Made by a program: the position numbers and the translations under genes | The notes under the pieces: model-generated | The model's database searches: none | Seen by the model: only the letters and a program-made list of their open reading frames with translations | Told to the model about the DNA's origin: nothing | Assembly: GCA_013399015.1 (NCBI GenBank) | Contig: VWZX01010708.1 | Coordinates: forward strand, 310,001-374,000 | Length of the DNA: 64,000 nucleotides | Reading direction: 5' to 3' | Source of the DNA: Galbula dea | Taxonomy: Eukaryota; Chordata; Aves; Piciformes; Galbulidae | Shown: positions 1 through 12,100 of the stretch, in pieces | Numbering within the stretch: position 1 is the stretch's first letter | How the letters are laid out: each line of letters starts with the position of its first letter

Positions 1-1644
1 AGCCAGCACCCTCCATGCAGCCTGGAAGCGAGCTCCCACCATGCTCCAGCACCCACCAGCACTGGCAGGAAGGCACCCCAGCAGATGCTGAATCACCCTG
101 GCATCCACATCACCTGTGTCATACCTGCTGTGTCATCCCCAACGAGCAGGAAAAGGCATTTTTCCTCAGCAAAGTGCCACACAAATGCTGCCTCAAAGCT
201 CCAGCACCATTCAGGCACCAAAGTCAAGGCCATGAGGGGATTTGCTTATCTTGCCCAGATCCACCCCCCCCTCCCCACTCCATTTTCATCCTTTAAAAAT
301 ATCCCGGCTCCCTGTTCTCCCCCCAGTGCCATTTTGCTCCGTGCACTTTGTTGTCATGAGCAAACCTGGCTTTCCAAGGCTTTGCAATGCCTTTCCTGGA
401 AATGTTTGCTATGGGCTTGAAATTTCCCAGAAAACTCCTACCATGAAAGGAAACTCACACAGCTCCTGACTGCTCATAACAGGGGCACGCGGAGGTGGGA
501 ACTTAAACCACTTCAAAATGTGTGGCTTCTTGCCTATTACTCTCATAGCAAAGGTGCTCAGCTTCAGTTCCTGGTGCCAGATGCCACTGGCCATCCCCAC
601 ACCCGATGGTGTCCCCAGAGAAGGGACACTGGGGTGGAGCACAAGGGGGAAAGCAGAGCTGGGGCTACTCCCACCCAGCACATCCATAATCTCCTCCAGC
701 TGCAGCCATATCATGCCAGTGAAGGAGGGAGAGAGGAGGAACAACAGGAAAATAAGTCTGGTTCTTTGCCTCAAATGCTGCAACTTGAGAAGGAAGAGAG
801 AGAGAGAGTGAGAGAGAACAACAGCTCAAAACAGAAATTTGTTTCTGGGCTAGGCAAGAAATACATGTCTGCTCCCTCCCCAGCACAACTGCAGCTGTGG
901 CTCCAGCACAGGCATTTCCACTCCCCAGTGGCTGTTCCTCCACACTAGACTTCCTCTCAGGGGACAAAAAAGTTCACCCAACGTCCTGTTTCTCTGGGAA
1001 TTGCTGGGTCTTCCAGACCCAAACCCAAAAGCAAACCCTATGCCAGCTGTCGTGGATAAAGCTGCACAGGGATGGTACTCAAGGTTTCCAACACCACAGA
1101 GCTGGTTGCTCTTTCCAGCAGAGAAAATGGGATTTAAACAGTTCCCACGAGCGTCACTGCAGTGTTTCCTCACATCCCAACCTGATTCATCTCATTTTTT
1201 GTGATCTTTCTGACCATGAGTCACCAGGATGTTTCAGCCCCAGGACTCTGCCACATGCCAGAGCGCAGCATGAGGCTGGTGGGGTGGAGGCGATGCTGGT
1301 CACTCAACTGGGAGAAAAGCAACCATTGCCACTGTCAAAAAGTCCCTGGAGATCCTTCCTGCTCACTATCTGATGGTTGCTGCTGCTATCACAGCCAGAT
1401 TCTGGTTTGCACCCCCAGAGCACAAGGCTGGGCTAGCAGTGTGCCTCTCGTGGGGCTGTGGTCACTGGGCTCAACAGCTGGGCAAGAACACCAGAGACCT
1501 TAAGCCAAAGTGGTACAGGAGCTCAGCACAGGGAGGGCTTCTGAACAGGCTGCAAAGTATCTCAGATCCTGTGCATGGGCACCTGGACACAATCTGTAGC
1601 ATGGACAGAGCTGCACAACAGGCTCACATGTAGAATAAAGTCAA
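1..1644. other. Intergenic sequence, no gene recognised
   Basis: No exon with coding similarity that I recognise and no CR1. The only clear structure is a short (GA)n tract at 791-817. Short open frames on both strands have no recognisable domain and read as chance frames in stop-poor DNA. Confidence 0.5.
791..817. repeat. (GA)n microsatellite
   Basis: Short, slightly interrupted GA dinucleotide run seen directly in the sequence. Confidence 0.85.
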
Positions 1645-2382
1645 TTTATTTCATAGCAAGGGGCAATGTAAGAGCTTGCATGGTCCTCTGGGTACAAACC
1701 CTCAGACAAGGGCCCTTGCCATTGGCAGGAGCACCAAGCGCCGCCAGTGTGCAGGCAGGGAGGCTGGCAGGAGCTGCCCGCACTCCTCTGCTCCACGAGA
1801 TCCAAACACCCCACAGAGTTTGCTTACAATTTAAGCAGATATCTGATAAAGGAGAAGCCAGTGCCAGCTGCACATTTACTGTGCAGCCAGGACAGGCTGT
1901 CACCAATGCTCTTCGCTGAATCTCCAAATGCAGAACCAGAAACCACATCTTACTTTGACCCTTTTTGCCCAATCACCCCAACAGCTGGGACTCCAAAGAA
2001 ATCACTTCACTGGGCATTTCCACTCCTTGCTGTTTGCCCAGGAGTAGACAGGGTCACCAGCGAAGGCAAGACCAGCCTCACGGGAGCAAGTCATTTCTAG
2101 CTAGACACATCCACAAAGTCACACATCTCCCTGCTGGTGCCCAGGTCACCATTTCCCTGATGGTCCCTGTGAGCTCAGTGGGTAAACAGGAGGCAGTGCC
2201 TTCACCTGGAGAAAGCTGGGTGCAGGGGCAGGTGCCAAGGTGCTGGCTCATCCTGGCTCCTGCCCATCTCTTTCCAGCTCTTGGGGTGCCCCATCAGGGT
2301 CTGTAGGGTCCCTGGTACAGGGTGCCATGGCTGTGGCACCCTGCCTAGCATGCTGGCTGTCCTTGTCATCTCTGCTGCAGCC
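1645..2382 (-). other. SMIM3: SMIM3 3' UTR (inferred)
   Basis: Sequence downstream of the SMIM3 stop on the minus strand up to the first good AATAAA (read on the minus strand at 1645-1650). No competing gene lies on this strand. Usage of the site is inferred; transcripts could run further. Confidence 0.45.
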
Positions 2383-2562
2383 TCACACAATGCCATTACG
2401 TGCGGGGTGAGTCCGTACCCTGTAGATGATGACGGCAGTGGCTGGGCAGAGCACCAAGGCTGTCATGATGAGGATGGTGGCCAGGATGATCAAGACGATG
2501 ACCCAGACGTCCAGGATGTGCTTGGGGAGGGCAGCAGGACCTGCAGGGTCAGGGAGGTCCAT
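2383..2562 (-). CDS. SMIM3: SMIM3 (NID67), small integral membrane protein 3, 59 aa
   Basis: A single exon encodes a 59-residue protein, close to the 60 residues I recall for human. The N-terminus is short and variable. It is followed by a block strongly like mammalian SMIM3: LPKHILDVW at residues 12-20, one hydrophobic membrane segment at about 19-40, then CPATAVIIYR and a short basic tail. The ATG sits just inside a 3' splice site (pyrimidine tract plus CAG at about 2564-2575 on the minus strand), so the exon upstream is non-coding, as in mammals. An in-frame upstream extension exists on the genomic strand but lies in the intron. The family was described as an NGF-induced small membrane protein; its molecular role is unclear. 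The gene is divergent from DCTN4, as in human. Identity is near certain from sequence; function is not shown here. Confidence 0.93.
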   Translation of the reverse strand: MDLPDPAGPAALPKHILDVWVIVLIILATILIMTALVLCPATAVIIYRVRTHPARNGIV

Positions 2563-2939
2563 CCTGCAAGGAAGAGGCAAAGGGGTGACGAGGTAGCCCC
2601 CTCCCACAGCCAGAACCCCCCCAAAACTCCAAGCACCCTGCTGCTCTCTCCAGGAAGAGCCCTGCAGCCACGTCCAGCCTTGGCCTCAGGCTCCTTTGAG
2701 AGCAAAGGGCTTTGGTAAACGCTCCTTTGAGAAGCCCCAGGATTTATAGTGTGCTTTGATGCAGCTGGATAAAAGCCCAGGGGAAAACTTCCCCGTTAAT
2801 CGCTACCGCTGTTAAAGGAGCTGGTAAAGCCAAGCCACAACCAGGCAGCCTGCTGATCACTCAGAAGCAGGTCATCCTGTGGGGGGAAACGGTGGGCCAT
2901 AGCAGTTAGAACCCCCATCCCTTTGGGGTACTCTCGCAC

Positions 2940-3500
2940 CTTCAACAGCCACCCACCCCCTCGCGCGGTGCTGAGTCGCGGTGTTAATGGCTCAATTAGC
3001 AGCAGAGCTTGGGGCTGAGGGGTGACTATCAGGGTCCTGGAGCCGCCCTCCTCCGGGCTAGGGGGTCCGGGCAGCCCACTGACAGAACCGAGAGTCCCGG
3101 GCTAAGTCCCTTCGTCTTGTCCGCAACCACCCCAGGCTCCAGCAGCCCGGGGAGGGGGACAAGCTCCCGCTGCGGGAGAGAAGCGGCGGCAGCAGCCTGC
3201 CCGTCTTGCCCACGCCCACGCCCCCCTACCTGCAGCCCTGTCCGGCTCCGGCGAGAGACAGCGGCAGTATCCTTGCCGGGGGAGGGAGGGAAGGAAGGGT
3301 GAGGGGTGCCTCCTCCCAGCTCCGCCAGAGCGAGCCTGACACGACCCGCGGGAGGTGGCAGGGGAAGGGGGACGAGAGGGAGGGAGAGGAGGGGATGAGA
3401 GGGCAAGGAAAAGGGAGGGAGGGAAGATGCGATAGGGAGGGGAGGGGAGGCGATACGATGCAAGGCGGGGCATGACCTTTGTTCTGCGCTGGGATAAAGT
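2940..3500 (-). promoter_or_regulatory. SMIM3: SMIM3 CpG/G-rich promoter and probable non-coding exon 1
   Basis: CpG-dense stretch about 0.4-0.9 kb upstream of the SMIM3 coding exon. On the minus strand a splice donor (CTGCAG followed by GTAGGG) ends a candidate untranslated exon whose 3' boundary is at 3230. This fits the mammalian structure of a non-coding first exon. Between about 3284 and 3475 the plus strand is almost pure purine and rich in GGG/GGGG runs. No TATA box is evident. The transcription start is not determined. Confidence 0.55.
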
Positions 3501-4669
3501 GAGAGCACACTCTAGCTCATGCCCACCCAGGACGGAGTCTCACCGAGGGAGACTACCTGGAGCCAAACCTGAAGGTCCCAGGTGCCAGGGAGGGGCCACG
3601 GGGCCACTTCACAGCATAACAAGGGCTTTTCCCCTGCTCTGTTCCCCTCCTGCCTCCCATGCACACATTTGTCTCCGACGTTTGGGGCAAGAGGGAAAAG
3701 CAAAATCACCCAGAGCTTCCATAAAACCCCAGCAGCGAGGTGCGAGGCAGTGTTCCCTAGGGCTTCAGGCAGGGTTGATTTACAGACACAGGGACAGAGA
3801 GCATCTCCAAGGAAGCAGCAGACCTCAGCCCTCTGGCTAGGAGCGATGTTTCCACTGCCGAGTGGAATATTCCACTCCGTCGGAGATGCTAAGGGCAAAG
3901 CCAGCAGCAGCAATTCCCAGCCAGCCCCTGGAAGCAAGGTGGGATGCTCTGCTTTTCCTGCTGGGACCCAAGCCTGGTGTCACCTGCACTAGGACCCATG
4001 CACTGCATGCTTCACCCCTGCCTTTCCCAGGGAAACCTACCAGATTCTCTGGCAGGAACCACTACCATGTGCTCTCAGACCCCTCTGGCCTCCAGACACT
4101 TCCCAGGCACACATCTCCCCGCTCTTGCATGAACAGCCAGTGGGCAGCCTCCTCTCTGCCTTCCCAACAGCGCATCCTCCTCCAGCTGCTGCTGGCGGAT
4201 AAACAGACTGGGTTTTATCGTGAGCAGCAGCAGATCTTTGTGGGCAGGGGTTTCCTCTGGAGCTGCACATGCAAGTAGTCGGCAGAGGCCAGGGGCTGAC
4301 AGCAGGTGCTGTGTGGTGACAAATATACTGGGGTGGGGACAGGGAGTGACATCTCAGGTCAGGTCCTGACCACAGTGGACGCTTGGGTGATGTGCTTAGG
4401 AGCAAAGGACGTGGTTTGCTGATGCAAGCTCTGCCCTCTGGACGCACATCGCAGCACAGCATCCACGGACTTCACTCTTTTCTGCTGATGCCACAGCACA
4501 CAGATGTTTGTTTTTGTCATTATATTGTCTTAGCAACTGTGAGACTAAAGAGAAACCACCTTGGGAGTAGAAGAAAGTCTGGCACCTTGTGGGTTCAGAG
4601 GGGAACACGGACAGCAAAGCAAGAGTGAACAAAGTCTCAGGGAAAGGAAATAAGGCAAGCATGAGAAAG
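3500..4669. other. Intergenic sequence between SMIM3 and the CR1 cluster
   Basis: No gene, RNA or repeat recognised. The stretch separates the divergent SMIM3 and DCTN4 promoters. Confidence 0.45.
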
Positions 4670-5345
4670 GGTAGAAAGGAGCTCTGTGGAGAAGGACCTG
4701 GGAGTTCTGGTAGACATAAGTTAACCATGAACCAGCAATGAGCCCTTGTAGCCAAGAAGGCCCATAATATGTTGGGGTGCCCTGGCAAGCAGGTTGAGAG
4801 GTGATCCTCCTGCTTTACTCTGCCCTAGTGAGTCTACATTTGGAGTATTGTGTCCAGTTCTGGGCTCTCCACTTCAGGAGAGACAAGGATCTACTGGTGA
4901 AAGTGCAGCTCAGGCTGCCAGATAATGAGGGGACTGGAGCATCTTTCTTACAAGAGAAGGCTAAGGGACCTCGTGCTGTTTAGGTTGGAGAAGATTGAGA
5001 AGTGATCTTATAAATACTTTTATATATATATATATAAAACAAGGGGGTCAAAAGGATGGGGCTAGACTTTTTTCAGTGGTGCCCAGCAACAGGAAAAGGG
5101 GCAACAGGCACGAAATTGGAACCCAGCAAGTCACATCTGACCATGAACAAAAATCTTTACTATGAGGATGCCAGAGCACTGGAACAGGCTGTCCAGAGAG
5201 GTTATGGAGTCTCTTTCTCTAGCGAGATTTAAAGCCTGCCTGGATGTGGTCCTGTGCAACCTGCTTTGGGTGACCCTGCTTTAGCAGGGGTATTGGGACT
5301 AGATGATCCCCAGAGGTCCCTTCCAACCCCACTATGCTAGAATTC
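4670..5345 (+). mobile_element. CR1 LINE fragment (3' part)
   Basis: Reads like the 3' part of an avian CR1 in sense orientation: a block containing the TGTGTCCAGTTCTGGGC-type core at about 4849-4866, and near the end the ACTAGATGATCCCCAGAGGTCC-type tail, finishing close to 5345. It is truncated at its 5' end, as most genomic CR1 copies are, and heavily diverged. It contains an (AT)n tract at 5017-5039. No intact reverse transcriptase frame is present. Confidence 0.85.
5017..5039. repeat. (TA)n microsatellite inside CR1
   Basis: Near-perfect TA run flanked by T and A tracts, embedded in the CR1 copy. Confidence 0.85.
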
Positions 5346-5524
5346 TTTAACAGACCTAGGCTGTGTGAAAAGGCCAGACTGCTGGCCCTGACCCTGCTCC
5401 CCCCTCCCAGCCCGGAGGAGCACAGGAGTGAAAGCACAGCCTGGCCTGGCCGGGGGACACAGGAATGAGCCAGGACCCCACCACAAGCCGAACCAGAACA
5501 CGACCACCTTTCACCCATGCTAAG

Positions 5525-5706
5525 GGTGGTCAGACGATGACACAGGTTGCCCAGAGAGGTGGTAGAAGTCCCTGGAAACATTCCAGGTCAGGTAGCCTGG
5601 GGCTCTGAGCAACCTGATCTAGTCGAAAATATCCCTGCTCACTACAGGGGTCTGGACTACATGACCTTTAAAGGTCCCTTACAGCACAAACAATTCTATG
5701 ATTCTT
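5525..5706 (+). mobile_element. CR1 LINE 3' end fragment
   Basis: A second short CR1 copy containing the GTTGCCCAGAGAGGTGGT-type motif and finishing with ACAATTCTATGATTCTT, the characteristic CR1 terminal repeat. It lies about 250 bp upstream of the DCTN4 start codon, right at the edge of its CpG promoter. Confidence 0.88.
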
Positions 5707-5859
5707 CCCCGCCTCAAGCCACGCATGGTCCCGCAAGAGCCCGAGAGCAGCCCTGCTGAGCGGACACCGGTCCTGCGCAGGCAGGAAGCTGAGCCACAGA
5801 GCTCCCCTCGATGTGCTGCACCCCCACCCACCGGCCGCCATTACCGGACACACCCACCG

Positions 5860-6110
5860 ACCCCTCCCCACGGGGGTCATGCGGGCGGAGCGACGCGGTG
5901 ACGTTTGCCGGCGACGTCTGACAGCAGCGCGGTGGCGGCTGCCTTAGTCCCAAGATGGCGTCGCTGCTGCAGTCGGAGCGAGTGCTGTACTTGGTGCGTG
6001 GCGAGAAGGAGATTCGGGCGCCGCTGTCGCAGCTGTACTTCTGCCGGTACTGCAGCGAACTCCGCTCCCTGGAGTGCGTCTCGCACGAGGTAACGGCGAG
6101 CCAGCCGCGC
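5860..6110 (+). promoter_or_regulatory. DCTN4: DCTN4 CpG promoter and 5' UTR
   Basis: CpG-dense, TATA-less sequence around the first exon. A CRE-like half site TGACGT is at 5899-5904, and a pyrimidine-containing initiator region precedes the ATG at 5955. The start site is probably within 5905-5945, giving a short 5' UTR. This is the expected promoter type for a broadly expressed dynactin subunit. Confidence 0.65.
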
Positions 6111-9100
6111 CGCGTTCGCGGACCGGCCGGAATGGGGCGGGACGTTTTCCATCTGCGCGCACGGATTGTGTGTTTCTCCTGCCGCTCAGTGGATTTCTGC
6201 TTTGCTATTGGTTGGTGGCACGGCTACGGGGTGAGCACAGCAGTGCTTCATGAGCGGAGTGATTGGCCGCGAATGAGGGAAGTGGTGGTGCCTTGCCTTG
6301 GATTGGCTCTGCACGCGTGTCCGTTAGTGGAGTTCGAGCTCTGACTGGCTGAGGCGCCCGTACCAGACATAGGGGCTGCCGTCGGAGGTGGCTTCTTCTT
6401 GTAGGGGATGTGCACCCCCGCACCTTAGGGCTTGGCTGCGTGGGAGTTGTCCATTCATGGGGCCCGGCCGGGGCAGCAGGGACCTCCTTCACTCCTTTAT
6501 GGGTCCCGGCGAGGGCAGTAGGGATGCCCCACGCCTATATGAGGCCTGGCTGGAGGGGAGGACAAGGAACCCCTCCCAGACACACATGCCCATCGAGGCC
6601 AGCCGGGGAGGGGCAGGGACACTCACCAACCAACAGTCCTCCGTGGAGCACGGCCTGGAGCGAAGGCCGAGCAGGTCTGGGAGCTCCCATGCCGTTCCCG
6701 GGTTCGGGCTAGTGCTGTCTCACAAAGGGAGAGCTGCTGTGGGATGGTCCCCGGGGCTCGTCGAGGTCCTGGTGGACGTGATGGCGTTCGCAGGAGTCAG
6801 AGTAACAAACCCCACACTTCCTGGCAAGGCCTAAGAGCATCGTAGTTGTTTCGAGTGGAGTCGGGGTTGAGAGCCTTTGGTGTGAGTTTATTTCCACCTG
6901 GACAAGCTTTTCCCTCACGATATACAGTAGGAGGGTTTGTTCTTTGCACAGGAACGGCTGGAGCCGTAAGCTGTAGATTATCATCAAGCTGGAGTGGTCG
7001 CCTGCTGGTGTATGGGGGAGTGCCAGGAGCGCTGCTTTGGTGCAGAGCAGAACACGGGCGAGCCTTGATCCTTGGGCTGCTCAAATGACTGCACAAGTCA
7101 TTACCATAAAATTGGTAAAATTGATTTTGTGGAAGTCTGGGTGAATTAAGAAATTATAATAGATTTGAAAAGCCTTAAAAGAATGACCACGCAACCCAGA
7201 TCTTGGAAGAGGTAGCTCTTTGGAAATGCCAAAGCCTGTAAAGAATAGAAACCAGATTTGCTACCAGGCTGCATCTGTCATGAATTCACCACAGCATAAC
7301 GAGTGCAGTCATTTTGCATTTCCACATTTCTTGATAAGGTTTTCTACTTCTGGAAGGAGACCCTCTCTTTACTACTGTTGTTTTATTTGACAAAATTAGT
7401 TTTTGTGACAGCAGACAGATAGAAAACATTTTCTGAAATGTATGTATTTCTGAGTAGAGTATCTACAAGGACAGAAAAAATTTAGACATAAATTGAAAAT
7501 AGTGTGTTAAAAACTGCTGTTTCAGCTGAAAAATTAAATTCTGTTAACTGCGAAAAGTCAACATCCAGTTGTCCTTTTCCCATTTACTATGTGGAGTAGT
7601 TTAATCTATCCTGACTTAAGAGACCTTCTGAGTTACATTATTAAAGATCAAAATCTGGCTGAGATAGGCTAAGATTTTAGATACCAAAAAAATGTCTCAA
7701 GTTCTCCATGACTTCAGCTATTTGTTGCCAGACACAAAGCTCAGTTAGATCATGTGGCAGAGTTCCAGGCTGCTGCCAGCATCCTGTCTAGACAAAGGCA
7801 TGCCACGAAGTGTGATGTGACCTTCTTGTTCATCAGGTGGACTCTCACTACTGCCCCAGCTGCCTGGAAAACATGCCTTCAGCTGAAGCCAAGCTCAAAA
7901 AGAATAGGTAAGGTTGCTTTAACTTCCTTTTAGATCATGACTCTCTTTTAAACAGCTCTTTCCCTAATCAACACCTGACTGTGTGTATATGAAACTCTTC
8001 ACAAGTTATGTTGCTTCTTGCTACCTTTTTGTCTGTTTTGGGAATAAGTGTCTCTCCATGATGTATCATGTTTTAGGTTTTTGGATGACTTGCTTTCATA
8101 ATACACAGGTGTTTTTAGTATCACTCAGTACATTTCACTGTTGCCATTCTTATGTTGACTCTGAACTGCTCTTGTTCCCATTTGCTGTTGCTCTTTTTCC
8201 CTACTGCTGTTGCATAGGATGAAAAGGTCTGTTGGTTTAATCTTGATTTGCTTGTGGAGAGTATTTTCCTCGGCCTGGGACCCTTGTCCAAGCACTGTTT
8301 TACAGGCCTTCTTCTCTACAGGTGTGCAAACTGCTTTGACTGCCCCTGCTGCATGCACACCCTTTCCACTCGGGCCACCAGCATCCCTGCTCCGCTCCCT
8401 GATGACCCAGCCAAGACTACCATGAAGAAAGCGTATTACTTGGCCTGTGGATTTTGCCGCTGGACATCTCGGGATGTGGGCATGGCAGACAAGTCTGTGG
8501 GTAAGTGACAGGCAAAGACAGAAATCTGAGGAACAGAATTATAGAATTGTCAGAGTTGGAAGGGACTATAAAGATCCTCTAGTTCCAATCCCCCTGCCTG
8601 ACAGGGACACCTTCCAGTAGACTAGGTTGCCCAGAGCCCCACCCAGCTTTGCCTTAAAAACTTCCAGGGAAGGGGCTTCCAAAACCTCTCTGGCAGCCTG
8701 TTCCATGCAACGTGTTGCAAGAGCCCAGTTAGTGTTGTGAAAGTAACAGATAATCAAAGTAGTTTCTGTCTGTACAGTATATGTAATACCTGTCTAGGTT
8801 TTGAGTCACAGTTGGAAATTCACAGGAGAATGCTTTGTTGCTGGAGTCTTCTCTGAAGAGCTGAGTTGTGTTAGTGGAACATGTGACCCACTTCTGTGCT
8901 TGTGTTACCTGACTAGTGAGACAGCTGTCAAACAAAGGGGCTTTTTTATTTGGTGCACTTTCTCCACAGTCGAGATCTTGTTTGTGTACCAGAGTCTTTG
9001 AAGCTGCTCAGTCTGACAGCATAAACATCTAATTTATTTTCCATCACTTTTGTTCACTTAGGCCTATTCCAGAGTTGCTAGTCAGTGTTTGTACTTGGTT

Positions 9101-12100
9101 TTTCCTTTCACAAAAGCACTGGAATGAAGCTTTAGTCTATTTCTTGGTGCATAAGACATGCAGAAAATAGCTGTTGGGCTCCAGAAATGGGGACAAGTAG
9201 ACCAAGATCTTCTGACTTCCAGTGTTGGTGTAACTGAAGACTGGGAGCTGGTCAGATGACTCCTAGATGCTGTCCTAAGAATGTCTCAAACATCAGTTTT
9301 TTAGAAATACGGTATAAGAGCTGGTGAAGCACCTTTAGCCCAAACCTGCCTGTGAAAGGCTTTCAGAGGTGTGTATTTGTGCAGGCATGGACTTAAGGAG
9401 TTGCAATGGTAAGTGTACCAAAAATAGGGAATGTCATATTTAGTGAGTAAAATGGAGATAGTTTGGTGTTAGATGTGATTTCTTTGTGGATTCTGGAAAT
9501 CTTCTCCTGAGGACTTTGTTTTTTTTCTTTCTCCTGCAGCTAGTGGTGGCTGGCAGGAGCCGGAGAATCCTCATACACAGAGGGTGAGTGAAGGGAAACT
9601 GTGCTTAGGCTGAGACACATCAGCTAGAAAGAGCTGTTAGAGGTGCCAGGCCCTCTCAATCACTTTTTCTGCCTCTATATAATCCTTCAGATACCAGTTC
9701 CAGTTCCTAATGTCCACCTTGACTGAATTCAATGGAAGGAAGGCCTCTTAGAGGCTCTCCCATGGATGTTGCAGTACGAAATCTCCTTTTCAGAAGACAC
9801 TCATTTGCAAGCATCATATCTAATGGTGCTGTTAAAACTACACCAGTGAATATGCTGCATATGTATGTGAACAAAAGCTGTTTTCCAACCAAGAGTGTGT
9901 CTAGGATCTGGAAAACAGAACTTCACCTTTACTACCCTTCCCTGTCACCACTTAGGGCTCTGCACTAAATGTGGTCAGCCTTGGGAGGTGAGGGAAAGCT
10001 GCTGTTTGCTCCATTAATCCAAATGACTCGGTTTTGGCTGCATAATATGTTCTGTCCAGTCACAACAAATGTATGAACAAAGTCTCAGTTGTCTGACTGC
10101 AAAGTGCTGCTCTCCAATAGACATCATTCCCAAAGCAGGGTCAGTTTGTTACCCACAGGCTTCTTTAATGTATATCCTTCAAAACACAGCTAGTGCTGGG
10201 ACAGCGAAACAAGTAGCAGGAACTGCTATCTTTTTCACAAACAAATACTGCAGGTGGTCTGGCATTTATTCCCCACTCACTGGGCATCTGTCCCTTTTCA
10301 TCCCTCCAGATTAACAAACTGGTTGAGTACTACCAGCAGTTGGCTCAGAAAGAGAAGATCGAGCGGGACCGGAAGAAGCTGGTGCGACGCCGAAACTACA
10401 TGCCTCTGGCTTTCTCGGTGAGCTGGGAGTGCTCTGCTCTCAGAGCAGGAGAAGTGATGCACAACAGCCTCAGCTTAGATAGTTGGGAGCACAAAAGGGC
10501 TGCTGAGCTGTTTCTTACTGAGAACAAGGGGAAGAAAATGTTCTAGGACAGATGAGTTTCTTTAGGGACAAAGGAGTTTTACACTCATTATTGTATATTC
10601 CATTGTCTCTCACTGTCCTCTCTGATAATGCTGGAAGGGTTTACACTTGCCATGTAAAGGAGTATGGGACCCAGCAGTGAAATGCAGTGCATACCACAGC
10701 TCAGGAACACTTAGATCAGCATTGTTTGGCACATTTTTTTTTTTCTTTTGCATGAAGTCTCAACTGAAATTAACCTTAAGACTTGGTTGTGGCCTGTATG
10801 ACTTCTTTATTGTAACTGGCAGGTAAATGCTTACTTTGTTTAGCTGGATGACTCTGCATATGCTTGCTACTTCTCAATTAACTGTGCTTGCTCTGTGCCC
10901 TTGCTTGTGTCTTATGGCTGCATTTTTTGTCTCCGTTGCTACCTGCTGCTATTTTGGGGGCTCTCCACAGCAACACACTATACACGTAGTGGTAAGTCTT
11001 TTCAGTTTCTGCTGGTGTTAAAGCTCTCATGGTACTAACTGGAGGGGAATAACAGATCCTGCTCCTCACCATGCCTCAGGGCCTCTGACTTGGATGTGCC
11101 TCGAACAAACACACGTGAAAGCTTGCTAGTTAGAGGGGTAACATTTGTTGCCAAAAATGGTGGGGTTTTTGTTAGTTTACAGACAGGGTGCTGTCTTTGG
11201 GTGAAGGACTGCTTTCCAAGTACACATTACTTAACCAAGAGTGAGTGAGACATGGCCTGAGGCAAATGGCATTAATCTTCTGATCCTTGAAAAATCACCA
11301 GGGTAGTCTGGTGCTCAGACTTCTCGTTTGGTGAGAATTCAGGTTTTGAGAAGGAGGATTTCTGCCTCCAAGCACCCTCTGTATAGTTCAGCTCTTCCTG
11401 TCAGCTGGTGGTGCCTGGTGAGACAGACCTGTAGGTAGTGAGGCTTGTAAGAGCCTGAACCTTCCAGCTGCTTTGAGTAGTGCTGCAGAGCATTTCAGAT
11501 GGATTCATCCCCACATCGACCCAGTTCTTTTGGCAGTTGAGTCCTCTCATTCTGCTCTACTTGCCATGCAGTTGCTCTGAAGAGAAGATCAAGGGAAAAT
11601 GTGTCAGTAGTGCAGGCTGGTGATTTAAGGAAACACCAAAAGCTTTGTGAGCTGTAATCATATCCATCTGTCTCTCCCTGTCTCCAGTGCAGTGATAATT
11701 GTTTTCTTCTTACTAACAGTTTGAGCAGAAAAAATAATCTTGGGGAGCATTGAATACCTCTCCCTTCTTTGCTTTCCTTTGCTTGCCTCCCTATGCTTCT
11801 CACGCAGCTCAAAGGAGGAGTTTGCAGTAGGTCTCTTTGTCCAGGCAGAAAGCAGACCTGAAGCTGACAGTTCCTTTTTCCCTTGCAGGACAAATATGGC
11901 CTTGGAACCAGGCTTCAACGGCAGAGGCCTGGAGCACCGATCAGTGCCCTCGCTGGCCTCTCGTGAGTCTTGGGCTTGGGGTTCCCTTTGTGGGAAGGAT
12001 AGGAAGTGTAGGCAAGAGAGCAGTAAAGCAACTCCAGAAAGATGATGAACATATTAGCAGACTGTAGTGAAAGGAGCTTTCTTCTTTGGAGTGTTAGAGA

